Source: Lunularia cruciata
Lineage: Eukaryota; Streptophyta; Marchantiopsida; Lunulariales; Lunulariaceae
NCBI GenBank assembly: GCA_948567375.1
Contig: OX419761.1
Span: 36,308,243-36,372,242 of the forward strand
Direction: 5' to 3'
DNA length: 64,000 nt
Notes under the pieces: generated by a model
What the model was told of the DNA's origin: nothing
The model's input: the letters and a program-made list of their open reading frames with translations, nothing else
The model's database searches: none
Made by a program: the position numbers and the translations under genes
Shown here: piece after piece, positions 33,336-44,195 of the stretch
Position numbering within the stretch: the first letter of the stretch is position 1
Layout: each line of letters starts with the position of its first letter

Positions 33336-35185
33336 GCATACGAGTGTGCTCTGGTGAATCTGTCATTGCGTATCAGGACTAATTAGACTGCCTAGGTAAA
33401 AGCTACCCAATCAATATTAGGACAAAACAGAGCTGCTGGCAGTCGATTTTCGCATGAAGCTCGTCGCCTGATACAAGTTCACAGCAGTCCTCTCCTGCAT
33501 TTCTTCTTCTTCTTCCGGTGTATTATCTAACTTTCGGAACTATTTTCACTCTAGAACTTGGTCTCAAATTTGGTAAGTTACAAGGAAGTATACTCGAACA
33601 GGCTTTCAAAAGAATGAATCGGATTTGATTGTTTCAGGTTCATAGTGGCACTTGTTGGTGAAGCAGGAATAAAAGTTCTGGTGAGTGGGATACTTTGTGG
33701 GAGGGTCTACAATACAGATAACGTTCTGAATCAAAAGAGACCTTCGCAAAGTAAATCGTTACTGAGTTATCAGAGTCTGATCTGACAACAATCAACAACA
33801 CTGCTGGTCAGACAACAATCTATGAAACTGACCACGTCCTTTTGCAATTGATTATAGGTCGTTGTTTTAGCTGGCTTTTCAGTCCTTAGGGGAACTTCCT
33901 GCAGCAAAGATGATCTACCGGCTAGTCATACATAATCCAATCCAAAATCCCAAGGGAAAAATTTAAGAAGCCGTGGAGAACACGTACAACGTCGGTGCTC
34001 TCCATGAACAAGAAACCTAATTTGTGGACTGCCAAAACACAGTCATGTGTTTGAGACTTTTACGATCAGATTCTGCGTCTAGAAAGTGCAGACATCGTCA
34101 ATTCTCTGCGCTTGTCCACGGAGAAAGAAAGCTAGAAGCTGAAGCTCCAAGAATACACAAAGGAAGAAGGTGATCCTCGTCTTCTAGGACTTCACCGGGA
34201 TCACAACGCTTTTCGAGAAGTAGTGGAACGCAATAACTTCACACTAGCTCCACCCGATTATGACTCATTATTCCGTAGTTAACCCTAGTTATTTGGAGCT
34301 AATTGTCCCGGATGGATTACTGGATGGTAAGGAGGTTTGTATTCACCGTTAGGCTCAACGTCCTGCGCGTAGATTCGAGCTCCGATTACTTGCTTTGGTC
34401 GGTAACTATCCAACCACTCCATCACCTAGAGTGTCAACTCTTTGATTACAACTGTTCCACTCTGATGCTCAACAGCCCCAGACCGGGTTCTAGTTTCTAA
34501 CTGAACTGCAATAAGGAATGGTTGCTTTTCCAGCTACCTACATCACCAAGACGTAGGAATCCTAGACATCGTTTTATAGCTAGTTCAGCCATTCGACTCT
34601 TTTTTCACCCCAAGCCAAACTCATTTGGGGCCTTTCAACTATCCTCGCACATCCTCAGATCTCCTTCGTTTGCGTCTGACATGTAATCATCTGGCTCTTC
34701 ACTTCCAAATACTTAACTGTTCAAGTTATTGGATCGGCCTCAGATGACTAAAGCACAATGCAAACGAATCGTTCGGATCACCAGGTGAACTTAACTTGGT
34801 ACGTTGGTTCGTTCATACCGCAAGGTCGGTGAACTATTGTCTACTGTATTGAAGACCATTATCTGTGACACTTGTATCTCCCACTAGTACTTTTATGCCC
34901 ATATTCCCCCAGTAAACGGTAGGCGCTGCGTTTGTTTCCCCACCCATTATCGTGCTTGGTCCCCGTGACTTTTAGAGTATCAAATCAAAATTCTGGCCAA
35001 ATTCACCACCTGATTGGAAGTGGTCAGGCGGTGCGGATTGTTCACTTTCAGTGGCCATCTATAGGAGAACAATCACATTAGGTGTTTCTTTGGATGCTCC
35101 AATTTTTTTTAGACCATACAAACTTGTATAGCTTGGATATCTTAAATGAAGAAATACAGATTTTTCATACAGACTCTATTGGGCT
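33336..35185. other. Intergenic, splice-like signals but no recognised gene
   Basis: At 33637-33683 a segment bounded by TTTCAG and GTGAGT could encode FIVALVGEAGIKVL as a small exon, and CAAATTTG|GTAAGT upstream looks like a donor. No protein family is evident, so this is noted only as possible gene debris. Confidence 0.3.
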
Positions 35186-35189
35186 TAGC

Positions 35190-35275
35190 CCATGTTACCT
35201 TCTTTTTTCACTCCTTTGTACGGGCTTGATGGGGTCTTCCCTTCCTTCGGTTTTCCTACGCGGTAGCCTTTCTTC
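35190..35275 (-). repeat. Dispersed GAAGACCCCATC repeat, copy 6
   Basis: Reads TTTGTACGGGCTTGATGGGG, then TCTTCCCTTCCTTCGGTTTT and CCTACGCGGTAGCC, preceded by CATGTTACCTTCTTTTTTCA. It is the reverse complement of the unit seen at 28480. Confidence 0.75.
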
Positions 35276-37582
35276 ACTTTCAGTGGCCCCACCTCCCTGT
35301 ATAGGTGCTGGCGTCCGTAAACGGGCCGGGGAGCCGGGTATTATATTATGCTGAGGACAGGATCCCGCTCAGCATAATATTTCGATCGCAACAGTCTCCA
35401 CAGGGCTCGGATAGGCAGTTTGAGAACTTGCACTACTTCACCTCTCTAGCCTTCACAATCGCTGTGCACTAATCCCACTTGACCTCGTCTCTAAACGTTG
35501 GAAATCCAGATCTCCGTAGTAGCGTGATAATTGTGATAAGCTATGTTTGCTCTCCGCAATCCCGTAACTTCTGGTCGGCGTTCTGCCATATTGAACTCCG
35601 AAATCTGTTCATCACACTGATTTCATGAGTCTCTTCTTCCATTCTCACAATAGTTCTACCATTTTCAACTCCGCGTTATCAGGTTTTGCTCAGACGCAAC
35701 CTTACTCCTGGAGACGTTTAGGGGTAGAAAAAATCGTTCTGATCTATACGCATTTTGCTATATAAAACTCACTTCTCTGCACCAAATTTTCTGATTGAGA
35801 GGATAATGTTCAGATTTTCCTTTATTACACATTTGCGTAAACGAGGAATGATTCCGCTCGCACAATAGTTTCTACAATTTCAACTCGGTTAGTGTGCAGA
35901 TTCACCTCTGTTAGACTTCTATTTCCTCTTGATCTATGCATTCTCTAGGACTGCTCACGTCGCTTCTAATCAGGTAGTGCTTATGCCCGACATTCTCTAC
36001 GCCAATTCGCACTTAAATTTTCATACATTCCGACATCTCCTTAACTCTTCCTTGTTCTTGCACGGAAGATGCTCGTTCCCTATCACTTCTTGGCTATTTC
36101 TACCATTTTCATCTCCGGATGGTAAGCAGGTTCGCTGTTCTTCCGTAACTGCTATAAGTTCTAACAGTTCTTTCCCTCGAATTCGATTGCAGTCTTTAGA
36201 AAACGGTCTCTGTAATTCTCGTCCTACGCCCATCAGCGTAGTGCCAACTCCTCCAATTCTGGAAATAAAATCCGCTGCAACCCAGTAGAGATGATACAGT
36301 CGAAGGTCGCAGGTAAAAGATTATCATGTGTCCACTTGTCGTGCACTTGACCTACCACGTGATTACTACTCTGTCCCTCTAGCTTCCATTTGGCAGTAGC
36401 CGGATTGAGCACAGTCAGACTGAAGATTTTATCCACTCTCGGCTCCGACTTGAACTTTGTCAAAGCTAAAGTTAGGTACCAAAAACTTCCCTCGGGTCAT
36501 GCAGCTTGTGCTTTGGCATCTGCGGGCTACTTGAGTCGCGGGCGTCAAGATTAAATCCCTAATACATAATGGAATTGTGGGTTGCCCCCTCACTACAACG
36601 CTCTCATGTAACGCCGGTCATGACGTAGTCTACAGTGGTCGAGAGAGGTCTTGTAATACAAAGGTGAAGAAATCTGAATGTGGTGCCGACCTTCACAGAT
36701 AAACCCTCTATACGTGTCTTTACTCCACCGTTCTGATGATTGTTCTCAAGTCTAATCAAGCAATAATACAGACATCGACGAAGCATGATCGTCTGAGTGA
36801 TCTGTTTTAAAACTAGCAATCTACTTATCTGCTTGCCAAAACAAAGCGTATCTTGCACTTCATTACTACAGACCCTTGGAGAAGTGAAGAACATGCTTTG
36901 TTGGATGGAAGTTTGATCAGAGTGGATCGTGCATGGCTTGAGTATTAGGCACCTCTTGTTTGAGGTACAAACCTCCAATACTTTACTATATGTGAAGACT
37001 TTCTGTCGGAGCATTTTAAAGCCTGGTGATATAATAGGCTGGGATGGTGATAAACCTCTGCAAGGTGATCTGGAATTAAGCCCGATGTTTAATCTATTCT
37101 TTTGTAACTCCCGCGACTAACGTGTCAGAATCTGTAAAAGTAAAAGTAGGGTGGCCTGCACAAGCCGAAAACGATGAGATGTCTACAGTCGTGGTCGGCC
37201 TAGGACGACGAGGGTTCTTTCTACTATTCAAGAAGAAAAACCAATTGTGCTTTGAGAAAAACCAATCGGTGATATATTCTTCAACGATTCGGGACTAATG
37301 CTTTATTCAAACATTTCCAACGCAGTTTAGCAATCGAGTTGGAAAATACCTGAGCGGGGGTACCTTAAAAACGACGGCTGCACGCTAAGCAGAAGTTCAG
37401 TTACTCTATAGGTCATGCTAGTGTATGTATCGCTCTTCTAGAGAAAATGGCCAGTAAGCCAACTAGTACACCTTGAAGGAAAAGTGAGTACAAAAGTAAA
37501 AAAGCGTAGATGAAGAACATGAGCTCGAGGCCCAAGCAAAAAGGTTAAAAGCTAATGAGAAACAAGGGTCTAAGCACAACAC
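35276..37582. other. Intergenic, no recognised gene
   Basis: Several worn repeats of a TTCTACCATTTTCAACTCCG word (near 35650, 35870 and 36100) suggest an old duplicated segment. Frames of 119 aa (35929-36288, plus), 136 aa (36604-37014, minus) and 76 aa (36233-36463, minus) match nothing I know. Confidence 0.4.
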
Positions 37583-37760
37583 GGACATAAGAAATAATAT
37601 AGCCTACAAAGTAACCTCTCCAATTCTTGAACTGTGTGATCTAGATACTCCAAAAGTATATCTAGTAAATGGACATAAGAAATAATAGGCCTACAAAGTA
37701 ACCTCTCCTATTAAATGGACATAAGAAATAATATAGCCTACAAAGTACCCTCCCCTATTC
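37583..37760. repeat. Three direct repeats of a 30-40 bp unit
   Basis: GGACATAAGAAATAATA starts at 37583, 37671 and 37717. Each is followed by GCCTACAAAGTA-CCTC. Spacing is 88 and 46 bp. Confidence 0.9.
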
Positions 37761-40700
37761 TTGAACGGTGTGACATAGATATTCCAAAGGTAGATCTACT
37801 AAATTGAGAAAGAGGAAACCTAGACGTGTCCACACGAAAAGAATGGCAAAACCACACTGATGCAAGTACAGTTGCAGTGATGCACAATCTACCGGGAAAA
37901 ATCAAAATTGGAGGTGTAGGAGCCAATAAGTCGTGTTCCGATATCGTCCATGGAAACGACTATGACAGGATTGTTGTACTAAAACATTGAGGAAGTTCTA
38001 ACCGAGTTGTAAAACTATCTTCCTGTTTCTTCATATCTACGAGGGTGCTGATGACAACTGCTTTAGACAAGAAGCCTACAAGAAGAGAATATGGTTGACA
38101 TAAGAGAAAGAGGATTTGGGCATTCCACCTCAAGGAGAATGAGAAGGCGTTGACAACACCGGGCAGACCTGGTGCGTGACCATGTCCACTTTATTTCTTA
38201 ATGGATAAAAGTGGTCGTATCTCCATGCAGATCTCATGCGGGACGCTTTACTCCAAGCATCCTGAATGTGAGAAAATGCAAAATGTTATGGGGCTTCCTA
38301 CAACGTCATTTCTGAGCATACATACATTGATAAAGTTCTTCAACTAAAGTCAACACGATTCTAGTACCAGATAAAGTACCAAGCAAGAGATAGCTCTTGT
38401 AGTGGGTTGTTCTAAGGACCATAATACTTCTGTGCTGCAACACCTTAGAGAGAACGCGTGGAACAGTTTGAGTCAAAATAGAACTATCCTAGCTAAGTGT
38501 ATGGGAATGACTAAGACTTAAGATGTTATAGACGATATTCAGTAAGTAACATTGTACAACATACCCTCAAGTTTCAAGATTCTGGTTTCTCATAGCTTTT
38601 ATTTCAAGACTATATCATTGAGACAGGATTTCATCGATGTGAACTAAGTAATATACACGGAAGGAAAATGAAAAAGGAATACAATGCATCAAGAGGCGTG
38701 AGAGAGAAGAGCAAGGCTCAAAGAAGGATAAAAAACTCTATACAAAGCTATGGCTCCAAATCAAAGCAAAGGGAACGAATCAAGGGGAAAAACTATAAGT
38801 TACCTGCATTTTTTCTTTCCCCATCATAGCTGAATTGTGTGATATAGGTCCCCCAATGATGCACAATTAAACAGGTCTTCCAATGGTATGTTTGTTAGAT
38901 GAAGATTAGATGTGATGGGAATTCCTATTGCTACAACACATCTATAAATGTGCAATATGAAGATCTAATGTTTGAGATGTTGTGTATTGATTGAGAATCT
39001 CTACCTAAAATATGAGGTTAGTAAGGTAAGTATCACTAGAAATATAGCCATAGCTCTCACCTCTACATGGAATTTTTGTGTTGCCTCTAAAAGGACACCA
39101 TCAAAATGGTGATGAAGATGCACAAAAATCTCTAAAGGCAAGTATACAAAAGAATCAAAGGATAGCCATAGTGCATAATAATCCTCCTGGCCTTGGTCAT
39201 TACTTGTGTTGATGGCTACTCATGCTAAAAGTTTTGCTTGTAGCGTGTTAGCAACCACCATATCCACCATAATAGAGTATGTTGTACATTTTTGAAAATT
39301 ACTATATCTACTCTCACATGATAGGGAGTTTGTTCAAGCAAGTCCAACCACTGCTCAATATATATCTCAGATTGTGTTGATTGTAAGATTTATGCCTCTA
39401 TGTCTTAGATGTTATCTTGCATTATAGCATGCTCTCTACCTACAAAAAATTGTAAGATATGAATGTTGTATGTGTATATGTGTCTAGGAGACCTAAAAGT
39501 GCTAATAATGGTAAACCCAACCATAGATGGAGTGTTATAGTAAACTCCTCAAACACCAGCAATCAAATGGGAAGTACGGAGCCAAGCTCCAAAATATCTT
39601 CCCCAACAAGAGATAATATTAACTCTATTAAATAAAGATGCATCAATGAGGATGCTAGTAAGGTGAGAAGGCATAAGCTCATGAAGATAAGCTTGCAACT
39701 CTTAGAGTCTAAAGATAAGAAGTTTATGAAAGTAGATAATGTTGTGCAAGAAAGGATAGATAATAGATCATGTACCAAACAAAAATTTGATTCAAAATCA
39801 TAAATGAATGATACTATACTATCATGGTATGTCCTAGAAAGGAATGAACAACTATGATGTACAAATCTATGTGTTAGTATGGCCCCACTAAAGCCCTTGC
39901 TCCTAGAAACATTGATGATGCAATAGCCCCTTGCAATGAGAGACCAATGTGAGATCATTCCTACCATAACTATGAGTAGAGTTATTTATAGCTTGCACCA
40001 CTCATCTAATAGTTGTGGAGTTTACATAGTACTAACAAATATATATAAATATGATACAAGTGTATCTATGGTAAGAATGTGTTAGGTAGGAGGTTCTAGA
40101 GACATAACATCTCATCAAATTGGAATAAGTCACTTGTTTTTTCCCTAAATAGGAGAGTATGAACATGATTGTGGCCTAGACCAAAGCATCTAAGATTAAA
40201 AAATTACAATTAAAAAAATCATCCCCTTCCCAAAGAAAGCTCAAAACTCTCAAAGGGGTTGTGAGGGTTGCTATCTTAACATAAAGATTGTGTTGCGTTG
40301 TGAAGATAAGCCCTTTGCCCAAAAGCTTTGCACAAGGATTGGAGTTACACCCTCTTCTTGGAAAATGAAACCTTCAACTTGTATGAGAGAGTGATAATTG
40401 CTTGTGGACTCCAAACTTGGTATCTACAATTCTACACTTGTAAACCTAAGGTTTCTAAGCTAAGTCTAAAAGTGGAGAAAGCTCTAACTACATCATCCAA
40501 AGGGCCCAATATGTGAGTGTCATTTGAAACTGAGGAGAAGAGGTATGGTGAAGAGAGGCTCTTAACTCTCTTGGAATAGTGAAGTGAGCTATGGCAAATA
40601 TAAGCGAGCTTACAAGATCTTTATGATGTATGCTCTTCACTAAAAATTGTGTGAACTTTCCTATAATAATTTGATGACTATACAAGAAATGGGTCCTTGT

Positions 40701-40978
40701 GCCATTAAAAGTACACACAAATGAGATCAAGAAGTAGATCTAATCCTTTGTTGAGCAAAAAGTACTAAACAAAGGAAATTAAGAGATTGTACTCAACTAT
40801 TTGACATGTCAACTTGAATAACCACCCAATGAGGATGGAGATCTAAAGAATTCTCAAATGCTAGTAATAATTACCTTGCAACATCTAGAGTAGCAATAAA
40901 AAACTAATATAGAGATAAAAATGATGAAAAGGGAAGTTGATGTTTTAACCAAGTCATAAATAGAGAAATATTAACATA
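37761..40978. other. Intergenic, no recognised gene
   Basis: AT-rich sequence up to the Ty3/gypsy nest. The longest frame (134 aa, 39563-39967, minus) is rich in Leu, Ser and Ile and resembles no family. It may be old retroelement debris but I cannot support that. Confidence 0.45.
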
Positions 40979-42280
40979 CTTGTGCTTTCTTCTATCTCCT
41001 ATGAATGCTTTGGAAGGTAGGAAGATCAAAGTGAATAAGTAAGGTAGAATCAATACCATATACCAATTGAAATGGAGAATACCCGGTGGAAGTCTTCATG
41101 GTTGTCCTATACTCCCACAAAACTACATGAATCCTCTTGTCCCAATGATGTTTAGCCCCCTCCATTTCTGCATCTTTGGCCAACATCATGCACAAGTTCT
41201 GATTGGTTCTCTCTGTCAAGCCATTGGAATTTGGCTTATATGATGTAGTTACTCTATGTGTGATAGAGAAATGTTGTAGCATGGTTGCAGTAAGGCTTCT
41301 TGTAAACTCTCCTCCTCTATCAGAAACCAACTCCAAAGGGCATCCAAACCTAGTGATAATGCGTTCATGAAGAAATCTACCAACTTCATCTTCATTCTTG
41401 TCCCTCAATGCTCTAGCCTCAACCCACTTAAGGAGATAATCAGTAACTACAACAATGTACCGATTGTTCCTTGGGGTTTTATTGAGAAGACCTACAAAAT
41501 CAATTCCCCACTTCTCAAAATGTCCTAACAATGGAATTGATCTAAGAGGTGGAGTGGATTTTCTAGCAAAAGCTTGACAAACATGACAAGTTTTGCAATA
41601 ATCAAGACAATCCTTGAAAATCTCTCTCCAATGGTAACCTGCATCTAGAATCTTGAAAGCAGTCACCTTTCCTACAAAGTGTCCTCCACACACTAAACCT
41701 TCATGAAACTCCTTTATGAGTAGGATAGACTCTTCCTTACCCACTGCTCTTTGAAGTAGACCATCTGCTCCTTGGTGAAAAAGAATATCCTCCACCATTG
41801 TGTAAGGTCTAGATCTTGCTGCAAGGGCCTTCCTCTCCCTAGCATGCATCCCTTCTGGATAGTTACCTCTTGTCACAAAATCCACAATCTCCTTGTACTC
41901 CATTGGAACCTCTTGAGTGATTGAGATTTTCATGAGCTCCTCATCCGGGAAGGAATCATCCACTGGCTCATCTCCATCATGATCATAGGCTCTAGATAAC
42001 AAATCAGCATTTGCATGTTTCTTTCCTAGCATATCCTCAATGGTGTAGTCATACTCAGACAAGAGTATCATCCACCTTGCTAGTCTCCCTTCAACATTAG
42101 GCGTGTTGAAGATGTACTTCAAAACCTTGTGATCTGTGACAATGGTGGCTTTCCCTCCAATCAAGTAGTGTCTAAACTTCTTGAGACCAAAGATCACTGC
42201 CAACCCTTCTCTCTATGTGACAGAGTAGTTCTTCTCTACAGAAAATATTTGCCTACTACCCTAAGCTATTGGATGATCAT
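40979..42280 (-). mobile_element. Ty3/gypsy element A/D, left part
   Basis: Broken element of the same family as element C. This part carries RNase H and integrase (HHCC finger, then WGIDFVG and SDRGGEF blocks) and matches C 48139-49447 closely. At its right edge it meets element B with the target word ATCAT, which reappears where A/D resumes at 59476. The left edge fades into unrelated DNA and no LTR is seen there. It has several breaks over both parts and is older than B and C. Confidence 0.9.
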
Positions 42281-43126
42281 TGTCACGCCATTTGTAGTTC
42301 CGCATCTAGATGCTCGGACACTGGAGTTCCAGTGATGGTAGTTAGAGTTATTCTAGCAGTTTCTCAGGGACTACTTTCCGACGATTAGATTTCGTGTTCG
42401 AGGTACTAACTTGACGGTGGGGCCCACCGTCACTTTGCATCGTTCGCACCGTCGAGTGTGCCGTCAGCGGGACCGTTAGGGTTTCAGGGCTAGGTCGAGT
42501 CCAAGGGGTATAGTTTCGAAGGTGAGCTCCAGAGAGCTCACTTCTCTGATGTTGAGCCTTCGAGTTCCTGGCTATGGTGGACAGAGGCCGGCGAGCGTCA
42601 CCTGGATTCTCTATGCTTGAGTGGGTGTGGCTTGACTGTAATCAGTGCCCAATTGTTGGCAGTTTATAGAGTGACAGATCAAGTACTGATCTGAGTTGAG
42701 TTGAGTTGAAAGTGTTAAGCAATCTGATTACATCAGAGAAGTGAAGTCAAGGGGAAATCGGGTGCAGGAACGTTGAGTGTTGGTGGTATCTCCAAGCTCG
42801 GTGGATCGTGGTAGCTCGATTCAGGTTCTGTGTTTCCCTAGTGTGCAGAAGCTCGTGTAGTTGATGCAAATTTGGCAGTTAGGCGGACGGTGTGCGGAAG
42901 CGCTGGCCAAATTTCAAGCAAAGAAGGAGCAATTTTCGAGCAGTGTTGTGATTTTGAGCTCAGGAGGTGAAGGCAGGACCAATTTGCTGCGAGTTGGGCT
43001 CAGAAAGTGAAATTGAAGGTGGAGTTGGAAAGCTCTTCTCATGAAATTGTGATTTGGAAAAACCCGTTTTGTCAATTTGGCTCGAGTGGAAAGTTAGCGG
43101 GGGATTTGGCGGACACCCATCTTTAG

Positions 43127-43275
43127 GGTTTACGTCAAATTTTACGTCAGATTTTACGTCAGATTTTGGGCCAGAATTGGAGGAGTTTCGCAGTTTGGCC
43201 AGATTTGGAGAAGTTTCGCTAGTTTGGAGGAGTTTCGTAGATTTGGAGAAGTTTCGCCAATTTTGGAGGAGGTTT
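43127..43275. repeat. Short tandem repeats in element B leader
   Basis: First, three units of TTTACGTCARAT (12-13 bp; ACGTCA is the reverse of the bZIP core TGACGT). Then about four units of GGAGRAGTTTCGYAGTTT type, 19-28 bp each, between 43178 and 43275. Confidence 0.8.
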
Positions 43276-43474
43276 GAAGTGGCAACAAGAAAGGCCTCAT
43301 TTGGCTGAATTTCGGCATTTAGAGGCTTCAAGGCATAGGGCTGTGGGCTATGAGAGGCTACAAAGGCCTAGAAGGGCCAACAAGCCAGCTTGCTGGCGTG
43401 AGGCTAGCTAGTTTAGTGTAGATCTTGGTCATTGGTTGGCAAAATCTGCCTTTCTTGCTAGATTGTGCGCAACA

Positions 43475-43529
43475 GGGTTTGACCCCTAGATCTCTTGTTC
43501 CTAGACTGGTGCCCTAGCCAACTGGTCCA
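43475..43529 (-). repeat. tRNA-like sequence with A and B boxes (SINE head?)
   Basis: On the minus strand TGGACCAGTTGGCTAGGGC (43511-43529) matches the pol III A-box region of tRNAs. GGGGTCAAACCC (43475-43486) matches the B box, with tRNA-like spacing. The acceptor stem is not convincing, so this is a tRNA pseudogene or the head of a tRNA-derived SINE. Confidence 0.55.
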
Positions 43530-44195
43530 CCCTCACTTGTTGTCATAGTGACTGTGCCACTGTTATCTATACACATGTAGCTTTGGCTAGGAGAGGCAGT
43601 TTGATCCCATTCTTGGTGATCCTGGTAGCTTAGGACTTAGATACAAACTACTCTTATGTCAAATGCCAAATGGTGGCAGAGTCAGTCCCGTGTTGTGTTA
43701 TGAGATGGAGGGTTTTCGTTTAGATTTCTTGTGATTGGATCCCCTCCATTCTCTGCTTCCTGTTTGTGCACCACGTTTGTGTGAGGTGCCTTGACTTTTG
43801 AGCGTTGGTGCTTTGGTGTGCTCTCGGTGGTGAGGCTGGAGTGATGACCAGTCAGACTACCTTTGTTTCTCTTCGGTGAGGCAGGAAGTGATGACCTGCA
43901 GACCGTGAGAGTGCGTGTTATGATGGCAGGTTACAGGTTGCCCTTCCCCTAGTGTAGTTATCTCGGTAGAGTTACATTAGTGGGTGGTGTTTAGTTGGTG
44001 TTGGCACGTGGTGGTGTTGGCACTTGGTGGGATACTTGCGGTTGCGACTTGCTGTTGCAGTTGGTGGTTCGGGTTTGTTGGTGTGGTTACTTTGTCACGA
44101 CGGAGTTCTTTGGAGATTCCAGAGGAGTTAGCCCTACAGTACGCAGTGGGTTTACTCGGAGTGGTACTCGGTATCAGCCTATATCTTAGGTCCCA

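Larger units (their letters stand above)
42281..44195 (+). other. Element B leader region
   Basis: About 1.9 kb before gag, with tandem repeats (43127-43275) and a tRNA-like pair of pol III boxes (43475-43529, minus). No long sense frame. The 5' LTR should lie here but its inner border was not found. Confidence 0.5.

Noticed and set aside
33637-33683. Micro-exon FIVALVGEAGIKVL
   Set aside because: Splice-like borders exist but no continuing exons or family could be supported.
39563-39967. 134-aa minus frame considered as a membrane protein
   Set aside because: Leu/Ser/Ile-rich from AT-rich DNA, no start context, no motif.
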